From Xiphias gladius (Eukaryota > Chordata > Actinopteri > Istiophoriformes > Xiphiidae), in NCBI RefSeq assembly GCF_016859285.1, contig NC_053408.1, positions 9,695,213 to 9,759,212 on the forward strand: a DNA stretch of 64,000 nucleotides. The letters are read 5' to 3'. The stretch's first letter is position 1; each line of letters begins with the position of its first letter. Under the pieces are notes generated by a model that was given only the letters and a program-made list of their open reading frames with translations, had not been told where the DNA came from and did no database searches. The translations under genes and the position numbers were made by a program. Shown piece by piece: positions 13,205-24,925 of the stretch.

Positions 13205-13840
13205 ATATTTAAGTGACGGTTCACCCAAATTACACAAATACATTTTTTTCAGTCGCTCACAGCACTAGTGGTATCTAGCCATCTCTATAGTTTTGTTTTA
13301 TTTGATCAGGTTTTGAGACATCCATCTCAGAGTTCTGCGTCTACCCCAGTACAGTTTCATTTGTAGTGTTCGCAGCACTAAGACTAGCAGCTCTGTGAGA
13401 CTGTAGTTAAATCATAGCAGTGCTTTGAGATACAGCAAATTCCAAGCATCCGAATGCTAACATGCTCACAATGACAATGGTGGCATGCCGGTGCTAAGCA
13501 GGACTAATTTTACCATGTTCACTGTTCACCATTTTCTGTGAGAAGCATGAATGTCTGATCCAAATTTAATGGCAGTCAATCCAGTAGTTGTTGAGATATT
13601 TCATTCTCCACAAAAGTGGTGGACCCACGGACTGATCTGCCAACAGACACACCAACATTGCCTAGAGCCACATTGCTTGCATGAATAAAAAAAAACATTT
13701 AAAAATTCAGCAGCAACATCACTTTCCAAAAACAATGCCCTAGTTACCCACAATAATCCACAGACCTCACTGTGAATAGATTTTGACGGGCCTTTAATTA
13801 TCTTTACTTTTACCAAATGCTTTGATGGAGAATCGGTCTT
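13205..13840. mobile_element. 'GGTTCACCC' repeat interrupted by a second repeat
   Basis: The outer element starts GTGACGGTTCACCCAAA at 13214 and resumes near 13690 with TTAAAAATTCAGCAGC, the same block seen at 42.4 kb. Between them, 13420-13650 holds a different family with the words AATGCTAACATGCTCAC, ACAATGACAATG and AGTAGTTGTTGAGATATTTC, remembered as a very common teleost repeat. Confidence 0.5.
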
Positions 13841-15184
13841 CCAGTGAAATTTGACAAATAAGTCTAATTTAGAAGAAACAATTTTCCTGAAACCATGCCA
13901 ACCTGTTTTAGCTATTCAAAAAACAGATGCCAAACGTCAAAATAATTTCAGATAAAAATTCACCAAATCAACCCAAATTTCTCCTCTCAAAAGATAAAGT
14001 CTTTTGAGTGACATTTCAACAGACTGCTCCTAACTCACAGCTAGCTTGAACTCGCCTGAAGACAATGACAAGCTCCTCTCTGTCTGATGTCACTTCCCAT
14101 TTCCAGGCCGACTGCTATCTGCTACTGGCTTCTGCCAATAATAGCTCATCAAAACAACACAACCCTTCTTGGCACCAAAATAAAGGCAGCGGTCCACGTC
14201 CGTGCCACTCAGTTGTCAATTAAGACCCCTCTTCACACTGACACTTGTGACTTAAAAGAAACAGCCAAGAATGTGATGAATTCGAGCCGACAGATGAGAA
14301 GGCAGTATGCTGCGTTGCAGTACCATAATGCGCTTGAGATATGGATAACAACTGACACCACTGGCAGGTCTTATGAAGTTTGATTTCATTTGTCAGGCCT
14401 CTTCTACTTTGTCTTTTAGCTTACTTGCTCCCTCACTCTTCAATCATTGTGGTAATAGCTCATTCTGATAGCTTGAAGCCACTCACACTCCCGTCCATTA
14501 AAAATGCAAAGCCACAAATATAGTAGGTGCTGCTATGGGCTACAGATCTTGATGGCATCACGTGTTGTATCCGATACGTTACATTGTAAGTTTACATGTA
14601 TGATGGCATGTAATATATGTACAAGAAGTAAAATGAACCTGGGTCTGGATGTCCACAGGGTGTTCTGATCTCTGAAATTCACACAATTTCACAACTTGGA
14701 GATGAATGCCTATCACATAAACCACAAACGACAGCAAAATAACCATCAACCTCGGTATTTGATCACTAAGTAGACAAATGGAGCAGTAAGTGTCCAAGCC
14801 TGTCTCAGCGAATACCTTGCATGCTTGTCTCCAGCCGACCACATGACGCTAATTCCTGACTGAAGCGCTCCTCCTGCGTATCCCTAATCCTGCCTGTGAA
14901 ATGTGACAAGATCATTCTTTAGGCCTACTTTAGTCTGAATAATCTGCCCATCACAGACATTCATCCCGACCTGCACAGTGCTTCCAGTGTCATAACACGC
15001 TACCTGTACATTTTCACTCCGGCTTAGGCTCCATAAATTAAATCTAGGCAGGGAAATGTGAGGGATCAGCATCTAGTGCCGCATGTGTTCAAATGTGGAG
15101 AATGTTGTTTTTACACTGACAAACAAATACACTGTGTGTGGTGTCTTTTTAACTCATTTGTGATTAAGTACTTACAGATATCCT

Positions 15185-15530
15185 GCAAGGGAGAGGGTTG
15201 AAATGATCAACTGATTAATCGATTCGTGGATCGCCAGAAAACTAATCGGCAACAATTTTGATAATGGATCATTAATCAAGCAAAAAATGGCAAACAGTGT
15301 CTGTCTCCAGCGTCTCAACAGTGAAGCTGCTCGTCTTGTGCTTCACATCCTTGTAAACTGAATATATTTGGGTTTGAAACAGTTGCTCGGACAAAGCAAG
15401 CACTTCTAAGATGTCACACTGGGCCCTTGGGAAACATGTTTCACCACTTTCTGACAAATAATCTTTTAATAAAAGAAATTATTAACAGATTCATCAATAT
15501 TGTAATTAATCGCTAATTGTAACCCTAATG
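15185..15530. mobile_element. MITE of the 'gattaatcgatt' palindromic-end family
   Basis: Both ends hold ATTAATCGAT/ATTAATCGC-type words (15210-15250; 15480-15520), with an internal region (ATTTGGGTTTGAAACAGTTG and so on) that matches the family seen elsewhere in this window. Confidence 0.55.
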
Positions 15531-16037
15531 GTATTCAAAATGAACATACATGTCACATGCCACACTTAGATGTCATGATGACTGCACTCTTTGTTTTCCT
15601 AAAGCTACTAGACAAGTACAGCACAGTGGGTCTTACAGGAGCTCCTTGAAGTTTTTCAAAAAGTTCTCAACCAGTAATATGGCAGCTGTCAGGATGAACT
15701 GAGCCACTGGTTCCAGGGCTAACAGGAAGTGTAGGTGAAGTTAACTCTTCTATACAGCATGACTGCAGCCCACCAGGATCCTCACTTACCTGATGGCAAG
15801 TGGACGACAGCATATAATCTCCATAGGCTTTACTTCCTACTCCTGACCAGCTTTAACTAATTGAGGAGACAAAGTGAGAAAGACCCTTCACCGCCGTGAT
15901 CTTGGCTGCACCTCAACTCTTCTAACTCTCTCTGTCATGCTGCGCTCCTGTCGTCTGACTTCCTGAGAGATAGTGTAAGTTCTTCATGTCAGCGCTCAGT
16001 TGAGCTCTTGCAAATGAAGTCAACGCCACAGTATTCC

Positions 16038-16063
16038 GGGTGGGAGGGAGGGGGGGTGGGGGG
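16038..16063 (+). other. G-run able to form a G-quadruplex
   Basis: Five or more runs of three or more G separated by single bases (GGG T GGG A GGG A G7 T G6), enough for a four-tetrad-strand fold on the plus strand. Confidence 0.5.
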
Positions 16064-16739
16064 TGCTTGGGTGTATTCAAGGGGAATGGGTATGACTTCT
16101 AAGTATCTGAAATGTCCTGTCTTAAAAACACAATATCTGTAATACGTCCTGACACGTTCTCCTATAACCTCTTATTCTGTGCCAGCTTCTGTGGGGCCTT
16201 TTTTCCTTCTCCGGGCATAGAAGAAAAGCAGTCTATTTTCTTGTCATATTTGCTTGAAAGGCGACTCTCAACTTGGAGTCTAATTTCCTGCACTTTAAAG
16301 ACAGTCCGCATGCTAGGTGCATTACCATGCTATCAAGGTGATGGGAGCAATTTCAAACTGTCAGTCAGTCATGGAAATATCAGAGAGACTTAATGTCTAC
16401 AGCAACCTGTCAAAGGCTCCTGTGAAGTGCTGGGGAGCATAATCTGGGTCTTATTCACTAGACACCAGTGACTTGTCAGTGTAGCTCTCTGTTTTACTCT
16501 GGATGGTATTTCATAATGAGAAGGGGATACAATATAGCCATGTACTGTATGAGGAGGTCAAACTGTGTCAGGTTTTTAAAATATATATGGGGGGGGAAAG
16601 GGGGAAATGTACAGCTGCTGCACCTCAACAAAGTGCAGTTATATTATAAATACCATAGTTTCAGTTTCCCATATGATCCCACAGCTCTTCTTTTATAGAC
16701 AGCAGTTAGTTAGGGCTGTAAATTTCCCGATAGACGCAC

Positions 16740-17100
16740 AACTCTGTGTGACACGCTGGGACTGTACTTTACCATTATTAACGTGACAGGCCTCAGTGCA
16801 AAGCAAATCAATTAAACAGGAGCAATCACCATAGTCTGGATAACGGCCTTTTAAGACTGTTTTCATGTGACAAGGAGGTCCTCGATCCAGGCCTCTGCGC
16901 TAGGACCTGACAGGTCAAGAAAGCGGCATGAAACAATAGCACCTTCTAACCATCATCTCCCCTTTTTACCTGTCAGATCCAGTTGGCCTGTCTGGCTGCT
17001 GACGTGGCACACCCTGCGCCAGCTGCCACAAGGTGAATTTTCATGTCATGTCGAGGGAATTTCTTGTTCCATTTGCTCGACATTATAATGTTGCATTTAT
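16740..17100. promoter_or_regulatory. Candidate conserved non-coding element B with TGACAG sites
   Basis: Non-repetitive, no coding frame. TGACAG (MEIS/TGIF-type core) occurs at 16784-16789 and 16908-16913 and its complement CTGTCA at 16970-16975, together with AATCAATTAA near 16807. About 3 kb upstream of the znf503 promoter. Confidence 0.33.
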
Positions 17101-17425
17101 CGACCATATCCTTTTTTGAAAGCTATATGTCAAGGGCTTTTGGGCCCGGGTTTTTGTCGTTTTTGTGATAGTTTGAGTTACAGGTCCTTTGTGATGTTTT
17201 TAATGCACATGTACAAGTCTAAAGAGAGCAGAATAATAAGACTGGAGCAGTGACTTACCCTCAGGCTGCAAGATAAATCTTCCCCTGTTGCCTGCAACCT
17301 CCAAGGTGTCCGGTAAGGAAAAGCACTTTTACACTCCAATAATGAGGTCAGTTATAACTTCGTCGAACAAATACTGACAAAAGAGTTTGTCTAATCAACC
17401 CTGTAGTGCAGATTAACCATCGGGC

Positions 17426-17508
17426 TACAATTATACATTATACAATACACATCATACAATTATACATTATACAATACACATCATACAATTATACATTATA
17501 CAATACAT
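17426..17508. repeat. Tandem repeat, 29-bp unit, about 2.8 copies
   Basis: Unit begins ACAATTATACATTATACAAT; copies start at 17427, 17456 and 17485 and are nearly identical. Confidence 0.9.
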
Positions 17509-18390
17509 TAATAAAAGCAGCTCCTGTCACTGTGACTTTAATTGCCATCATTTTCAATTTTTAATCAACTCCAATGTAAATTGCAAAGTTGTTTTCAACT
17601 CACACATTGTTCCTGCACAGCTGAGCACCACAGTGTATAAAATCAAACCTAAAAGCTCAACTTAAACACTTTAAAGGAACAAAAATATAACTTTGCCCAT
17701 GCATGAACTAAGTAGATTCTCAAACCATTCATAGTGTTTGCCAACCTGTGTGCTGTTTTGTTTATAAATTTTGTATTTTCTTAGGCCAAGGACACGGGTA
17801 AAGATTAGGACAGTCGATAGCTAGCAGTGCAACTCTGTACAAAAAAAAAAAATTTAATTAAATTAAATACAAAAAAGTTTATTGAAAAGGTCATTACTGA
17901 ATGTGTGTCTAATGAACACATTTTGGGCATTTTTGTGAATAAAAAATATAATTTCTTTGAGATGAAAAGGTTATATTTTGCACATTTGTTACAGAGTGGC
18001 CATAGAATTTGCTTAATAAAGAATATGTATGTTGCTAAAATGAACCTTAACTTAATTTACCTTTCTCTTTCATTTGCAGAGGTTTGAGTTCGGGACGTCT
18101 CTTTCCTGAATTCGTGACAAAATGTGAGCTCTAAGAGACTTTTAGAAGAAAAAAAAAAAAAAAAACATGACTTCATCCTTTGATGTAAATTTCCATCCTT
18201 AATATTTAAATGTGATGCCCAGATGGAGGCTTGTTTTCTGTGTAATCACCGACCCGAGGTACCCAGCCCTGCTTGTAAACGGTTGTATTTGCACGGACCC
18301 TGGGTGATTCATAAACGTGTCCTTGTGGGAAATACTCACTGGAGATTTCAAGTTTTCGGTTTAAAAGTAATGAATTACGGCGAGGAAAGG

Positions 18391-18415
18391 AAAAAAAAAA
18401 AAAAAAAAAAAAAAA
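18391..18415. repeat. Poly(A) tract, 25 bp
   Basis: Uninterrupted A run; matching T runs occur at 18741-18763 and about 11530-11552. Open frames crossing these tracts are artefacts. Confidence 0.9.
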
Positions 18416-18904
18416 GGTGCAGCCATTTAAGGGATAAAGCCGAGAATTTGGTGTCTGCCGCGGCGAGCCATCCATCACGTCCACAATAAAGGAGTTTTTG
18501 CCTGACGGTCGAAATTTATGGTCGCCCTTCTCTGCCCTAATAACTCAAAGCGCTGTGTCAGAGCCTGACAGCCGTTGCCGAAAACAGCACCTCTGTTATC
18601 AATCAAAAAAACACTTGCATATGTTTAACTTTCGCCTGATCAGCAAGACATTTATAGGCTATTGAGTAATAAGATAAGTGGATCCATTTCGATGGGAAGA
18701 AATGTGGAAGCTTTAATGATTAACGGCAGCCACAAGAGGGTTTTTTTTTTTTTTTTTTTTTTTATAAGCGCTCTCGGACTAAAAAGAAGTCATATTTGGC
18801 TCGAGTGTGCCGGAAATGTGGAGGGATATTTTTAATCTGCCAAACAAAAAACACTTGAAAATGACATGGTATTAAAAATATGTCTGAAGCAGAGCTGAGG
18901 GTCT

Positions 18905-18956
18905 CAAAATAAAAAATAAAAAATAATAAAAAATAATTAAATAAATAAATAAAAAG
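18905..18956. repeat. A-rich low-complexity tract (AAAT/AATAAA units)
   Basis: Imperfect repeats of AATAAA, AATAAT and AAAT units. Confidence 0.8.
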
Positions 18957-19659
18957 GAAAAGCCTGTTTAACTCCAATTAAATAAATGGCCGTTCCGAGT
19001 TTTACCAGACCAGGCAGACTATAAACAGGCCTAAAAGATAATGGAGGAGTGAGAGGGGGAGACACATGCCTTCTTCTCTCCACTTCTCGTGGATTCACTT
19101 TACAATAGTTGACCTGGATGCGATTGAGAAGAGGCAAAAAAAAAAAAAAGAAAAAGTCTGCAGACAGCTGACAGATAGTTGGCGTGCAGGACAGGGAACT
19201 GACAGATGACAGGCTGCGTGATTGAGAGGAGAAAGTTGCAGAAACTGTGAAACAAGGCGAAGGATGTCGGCGCACGTTGGGGTGAAGCCCTCAGTTGGTT
19301 ATTTTTCCTGTTTATGAGTCAACAGTTATCAGTGCAGTTGTCGCTCTCGTGCACACAAACTGCCTCCTTTGCAAATTTATTGCAAAGATATTATGGGCGA
19401 CAAGTGTGGGTTCCTATTCGCGGTCCATTTAACCAAATGAAAACGAGCTCAAAATCACTTACTTGACGTTAGAACAAGGAGTGTGAATGTGCAATATTTT
19501 GTCCGGAGGTGTCAAACTGCCCAGTATCTCACAATAAATGCATCTCAGGACTCCGCTGTGTGAGATGAGTCTGTGTCAATCAAAAATGTGGGCCTATCTT
19601 GTGCTCACTTGACGCAAAGAAGTTTTGGTCATCTTTATCCCCCTCGTTACTCCGTTCCA

Positions 19660-20159
19660 CCTACCCCGAACCGCACATGGGCGCAGGGGCGGCGCATGCG
19701 TCAAAGCACCAATTACGCTAAGACGCATATAAAAACTCAAAATTAAAAGCGCTCTTAGCGGGTGACATTTGAAATAGACACCCGGTCGAGGAGGAAACAT
19801 AACACCCCCCCCCCCCGGATCACCTCTGGATCTCTTTTTGATTGGGAGGCGGCAGAGGCAGCGGTCTGCGGAATAATTCAGATGCTGCTCGCCAGGAGGC
19901 GGAGTGATCCCTCCTGCCCACGACCCACGTAAACCGAGTCCGCTCTTGGACCCGCAGCCACACTGTCAGAGCGACGCCGGGGATGAAGTAGCGCGGCTGT
20001 GAAACGCACGGATTCTGCTCACACACTCCGCGTCTCCTTTGGGGATTTAACATTGTTTCTTTTATCTCCGGCGAAGGCTTCGACGGTCTGACGTGCTGAG
20101 TGCTGGCTTTTCTTCACCCTCCACATGTATTTCTCAACCATTTCCACGAGAATTGGGTC
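19660..20159 (+). promoter_or_regulatory. GC/CpG-rich promoter and 5' UTR region of znf503
   Basis: Base composition shifts from AT-rich to CpG-rich here and stays so into exon 1. It includes a 12-C run at 19805-19816 and many CpG steps (for example around 19900-20000). Inferred to be the promoter and 5' UTR of znf503. Confidence 0.55.
19728..19735 (+). promoter_or_regulatory. TATA-like box upstream of znf503
   Basis: TATAAAAA lies about 430 bp before the znf503 start codon, at the edge of the GC-rich stretch running to the ATG. A start site near 19760 would give a 5' UTR of about 400 nt. Position and sequence fit a core promoter, but no transcript evidence is available. Confidence 0.5.
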
Positions 20160-22458
20160 ATGATCACATCGCCCACGGTCTCTGTCCTGAGAAATAGTAC
20201 GAATCCAGCTTGGGAGAGCGGCTCCTCGGGGGAGAAGGGCGCAGTAAAGATCCGCCAGCTATCCGTCCACAACTCCGCCTCTCCCGCAGACCCTTCTCGC
20301 CAAGCAAGTCGTCTTCCCATAAAGGTTTTGAAAATGCTCACGGCTCGGGCGGGACACATTTTACACCCGGAATACCTCCAGCCTTTACCGTCCACCCCTG
20401 TCAGTCCCATCGAGGTAAGCACCCTGGCGATTTTTTTTTTTTTTGTGAAAACGTTTGCGCGCACAGGCGTCGGTTCGCTTGAAATTGTTTCACTTTGAAA
20501 CCGCTGGACACCGAAACTATCGCCGGATGAATTTTGTGGACAAATTTCGGTCAGTAACTTGAGATTTTATTCAGACCGTGTGAGGAATCGTTGGGGAGAG
20601 AACGGAACAGCCCTGAACACTCTCTTTCTGTGAATAATGTTATTTATTTATTTTTTAAACCTCATTCCGAGTTGGTCTCTCAAATTTTGCTGAGCTTTTT
20701 TTTTTCTCTGCATTAAAGAAATCGGACTCACTTTGATTATCGGTAATCTTTTTTTGTAGCAAATGGAGGCCAGTGTTTGTAATATCATTTTGGACTTGCG
20801 GCGGTTACAGAGTCTCGTATCGCATGTAAATCCACAGTGTGTGTACGTTGCCTCTTTTCATGCCTATTCTGCGGAGTTGCTTTGAGTTTCACCCCGAGAT
20901 AAGTTTATGCGCAAATTGTAAAATACAGCTAACGGTTACGTGTGCGTATTTACCACAAAACCTCCTATTTACAAGTGTTTTATGAAATTAATGAATTGTA
21001 TTTTGGCCTATTTCACAGCTGGATGCCAAGAAAAGTCCACTGGCTCTTTTGGCCCAGACGTGCTCTCAGATCGGCAAACCGGACCCGCCGTCCTCCTCCA
21101 AACTGTGCTCTGTGACCTCAAATGGATCTAATGACAAGGAGACCAAATCCGGTCCCCTGAAAATGAGCGACATCGGGGCCGAGGACAAATCTAGCTTCAA
21201 ACCTTACTCCAAATCCTCAGAGAAGAAGGACTCGAGCAGCAGCCTCAGTGGAGATAAAACCAGTTTCCGAGTACCTAGCGCCACCTGCCAGCCGTTCACC
21301 CCCAGGACAGGCAGCCCCAGCTCCTGCACCTCGGTCTCTCCACTGCCGTCTGAAGGCAAAGCGGGGGACAAGGAGGAAAAGAAGGAGTCCGATAGCAATA
21401 AAAGCAGTACGACTGAGAGTAATGGTGGCCATAGGATAAGTGGAATTACTTCTGATGGCAGCCAACACCAGGAGAACACATCTGGATCCAAGACTGTTAC
21501 GTCAGACTCAACCTCTGTAACCTCATCCTCCTCCTCGGTCCTCGGCTCTGGACTGGTGGCCCCCGTTTCCCCCTATAAACCCGGCCACACAGTTTTCCCC
21601 ATGCCACCTGCTGGCCTTTCCTATCCCGGAAGTTTAGCGGGTGCCTATGCAGGTTACCCGCAGCCGTTCCTGCCTCCCGGAATGACCCTTGACCCCACCA
21701 AATCTGGCAGCCAGCTATTAAGCGCGCAGTTCGCGGCCGCCAGCTCACTGGGGTGCAGTAAAGCAGGGACGAGTCCCTTAGCTGGAGCGTCCCCGCCGTC
21801 CCTAATGTCCGCTAGTCTGTGTCGAGACCCCTACTGCCTGAGCTACCACTGCACGAGCCACTTGTCTGGCGCGTCCAGCGCGAACTGCGCACATGACTCT
21901 GCGGCTGCTGCTGCGGCTGCCACCGCGCTGAAATCTGGATACCCGCTCATGTACCCGACGCACCCGTTACACGGCGTGCACTCCTCGGCCCCGTCGTTCA
22001 GCGGACACCCCCTATATCCTTACGGGTTTATGCTGCCCAATGACCCACTCCCGCACGTGTGTAACTGGGTGTCGGCTAACGGACCTTGCGACAAGCGCTT
22101 TTCCTCCTCCGAGGAGCTGCTCAGCCACTTGCGGACTCACACGGCCTTTGCCGGCACGGAGAAGTTGATATCCGGGTACCCGGGGTCGTCTTCTCTCGCC
22201 AACGCCGCCGCCGCCGCCGCCATGGCTTGTCACATGCACATGCCGCCTAATGGCAGCCCGGGCAGCCCCGGCACGCTGGCCCTCAGGGGCCCCCATCACC
22301 CTCTCGGACTGAGCAGCCGCTATCACCCTTATTCAAAGAGCCCCCTGCCCACTCCGGGGGCGCCGGTGCCGGTGCCCGCGGCTACCGGGCCCTATTACTC
22401 CCCGTACGCCTTGTATGGACAAAGACTGACAACAGCCTCGGCCTTAGGATACCAGTAG
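20160..22458 (+). CDS. znf503: Zinc finger protein 503 (NET/Nlz family transcriptional repressor), complete, 2 exons
   Basis: Coding exons are 20160-20414 and 21019-22458, split by a phase-0 GT-AG intron (gtaagc donor, ttcacag acceptor), giving 564 aa. The start at 20160 opens the family-typical MITSPTVSVL. Seen in order: the Sp motif SPLALLAQTC at residues 91-100, right after the splice junction; FKPYSK at 145-150; a Ser/Thr-rich, probably disordered stretch to about 240; the buttonhead-like box CRDPYCLSYHC at 353-363; a poly-Ala run near 380; a single C2H2 finger with Cys433, Cys442, His455 and His459; a second poly-Ala run; and the C-terminus ending ALGYQ. Family knowledge: NET proteins (Noc, Elbow, Tlp-1, Nlz) are nuclear repressors that recruit Groucho/TLE and histone deacetylases and act in hindbrain, eye and limb patterning. 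The long C-x8-C spacing argues against ordinary DNA binding by the finger. The protein is shorter than the mammalian one. Paralogue znf703 is the alternative, but synteny with comtd1/vdac2/samd8 favours znf503. Confidence 0.96.
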
Positions 22459-22583
22459 AAACAAAGAATTATACATTTATAAAGGAGATTTAGGCCCAAT
22501 GAGTTTTATATTGTACTTCATGCAGGGACTGGATCCATATGGGGATCACTGTATTTATTTGCGATAGCTTCAAGCGTGACAAA

Positions 22584-22589
22584 AATAAA
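22584..22589 (+). terminator. Possible polyadenylation signal (AATAAA) of znf503
   Basis: First AATAAA after the stop codon, 126 nt downstream, in an A/T-rich context. The gene may also use sites further on, because the AT-rich sequence continues to about 23.4 kb without another gene. Confidence 0.4.
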
Positions 22590-23355
22590 AAATGATTATA
22601 ATATAACTTTGAAAAGCCTCAATGTGCGTTATTTTATCTAGGAGAGAATATTGGGTAATGCTTGCCTGTTGTGCATCCAATCTTAATGCTGACTCGATGC
22701 TGTTAGTTCTTTTAATTGTGCCTTTCTCAGACGGGTTCGAGGGCTGCCTGTGCAGGGTGATCTGATGGAATGATGGACGTGGAAAAAAACAAACAACAAA
22801 AAAAAAAAAAAATCAGTCAGAGCAGCTTCTTCACAACTGTCATTGATTTATTTCTTAGGGAGTCAAACACTTCATGAGGCCCGTTTTTATCTGGATGGCA
22901 TTTTTAAAGCTTCAGACAGTGTTTACAGTGTGTCTGTGTCTTTTTCATTTTTTAAGAGTTTAAAAAAAAAAAAAAACACTTTTACTATAATGCATAAATT
23001 GGATTATGAATTCAAATAAGGTCAAAAAGTTTTAAGTTATAATAAGAGGAATTCATCACTAACTTTTTATTCAGTTTTATTTTTTTATTTTGTTTAGTCT
23101 GGCTGTGCAATGAAATTGTAGGCTTGTGCAAGCTTTTTTTTTTTTTTTTTTTTAAATCAAATGTATATTATTCTTTTATAAAATTGATCCGAATTTGGTT
23201 CTGAGGCTGTGGCAAACAAACACATAAAAAAAGACAGTCATGGCAAAATCTAACTCATTTCCTTTTATTCATAACCCCGGCTCTGTCGTTTTATGTCTTG
23301 GCCATGACGCTGACACTGGGTTTTGCAAAGGGCCTAAAGATGGAGAACTTATTAT

Positions 23356-23390
23356 GTAATCAAAAAAACCTTTGCGTGTTTTTTGATTAC
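23356..23390. repeat. Short inverted repeat (12-bp arms)
   Basis: GTAATCAAAAAA at 23356-23367 is the exact reverse complement of 23379-23390. It lies 0.9 kb after the znf503 stop; it could be a hairpin in a long 3' UTR or a chance structure of A/T runs. Confidence 0.6.
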
Positions 23391-23689
23391 TGTATGCGTT
23401 TTTGTTTTTCTTTTATTAACTTATAGTGACAAGAAGCTAAAACCACTTACAAGCCTTGGTGCTGTAGCTACAGCATGTGTAGTGTTTGTTAGAGTGTGAG
23501 TGCGTGTGTGTGTCTGTGTGTGTTCAGATGTAATATCTCTTGGGCTCATCCAAACATGCTGAATCTTCTCAATCATGAGGTCATGGATTATTGTTTCGCT
23601 AACGAAGACTAACGAGCCACTGATATCAGTGAAGGAGCTGGCTAAACAAAGATTTACGATGACACCAGATGTGGGATGTTTCCACTGCT

Positions 23690-24010
23690 TTTGTGATCGC
23701 TATAATGAAGCCATGAAGCATGGAGCATGAAATAAAGCGAGGCCTAACTATTTAATCAGCACAAATCTACTAAATCAAGCCAGCAGTGTCATTATACGTC
23801 CTCTGTAAATCAGGCTGTTCTCCAGCAATAAAATCACCATCATTAATGGTCAGAAGTCATATTCATCAAATCCCCCCATCCTTCATGTAGATGAGTCCCA
23901 AACATAGCTCCGTGATAGATGGTAATAAAGCCCCTAACCCACAATTCAGCACTGCAACCAGTCAGCCATGAAGCCAGCGTGGATCATATGTGATGCATCT
24001 TTTTTCATTT
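23690..24010. promoter_or_regulatory. Candidate conserved non-coding element C (downstream of znf503)
   Basis: Non-repetitive stretch with ATTTAATCAG, ATCACCATCATTAATGG and TATTCATCAAAT words and no coding frame. Enhancer-like texture only. Confidence 0.28.
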
Positions 24011-24565
24011 ACAAACAGCACAACAATGTGACTTGAACAAATTGGATTAAGATCTGTGAACATTATTTCTCACCATTTAACTGATGTGTGATACTGCAGT
24101 ATAAACTCACACATCCTCTCATGTACGGACACATCAAACAGTCAATAAATTATTTAGATATAACTTTATAGTATCAGTTGATGCATTATTTTGAATTTAG
24201 GGATGGACATAGCCTGTGTACTACAGCATCTGTGCTTGTTACATGCGGACTAAATTGATATTTAATTAGCAGGTCTTGGATTTTATAGTGTTAAATTTTT
24301 TCTTGTGTGAAATCTTAATAATCCCTTTTTAATGTATTAAAAGTACATCATCTAGTATTTTTTTTTGGTTTTGTTTTTTAAACAGGAAGTTTCCTTAAAA
24401 TTAAGAAGTCTTGTCCGAGAGATTCCTGAGAATAAAATACACACACACGATCCCAAATGACAATAATTAGCCATTACACACACAGACGGAGAAATAAAAA
24501 CCATCACAAATCATTAAAGATATCAGTAAGGAAAACTTAAAGTCCCTCGGATGAATACGTGTCTC

Positions 24566-24925
24566 TGTAACGCTTTACTTTAACCCCTACATAGTATTTA
24601 TAAGAAGTATAAAAATATCTAATAAATGTTTAAAATGCACTAATGCATAGTCTCGTTTTATAAACAAACTCATTGTTGTAGGCAGATATAAATGTTTATT
24701 ATTTTATAACTCCTCCTGTGGGTACCCATAAGTGGAGGCTATCGTATAAACAGACTGTGAATGGCAATACATTTAAACACAGTTGTAATCATATGAAATA
24801 TGTCTTCATAAAAGAAGTTATCATTGTTGACAAATAGTGTACATTTTTAAGAACATAAAAATGTTTGTAGGGGTGAGGTTAAAGTTACTATTGTGCGTGG
24901 GTTGGGGTTAAAGCAAAGTAATACA
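24566..24925. mobile_element. MITE-like element with terminal inverted repeats (about 360 bp)
   Basis: The left end GTAACGCTTTACTTTAACCCC is matched in inverted form at the right end (GGGGTTAAAGCAAAGTAATAC). The interior has repeated ATAAATGTTTA-type words. Teleosts carry many elements with a CTTTACTTTAA end. Confidence 0.5.

Larger units (their letters stand above)
6441..19659. other. Gene-free DNA upstream of znf503
   Basis: No spliced or long open frame with recognisable protein similarity on either strand. Apart from the elements listed separately, it is single-copy-looking AT-rich DNA with homopolymers. The interval 1-5871 is similar. Inferred role: regulatory territory of znf503. Confidence 0.6.

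Noticed and set aside
20210-20482. Alternative frame across znf503 exon 1 and intron start
   Set aside because: Runs through the splice donor; the spliced frame gives the conserved protein.
21204-22326. Several antisense and shifted open frames of 60-105 codons within znf503 exon 2
   Set aside because: Shadows of the GC-rich znf503 coding sequence.
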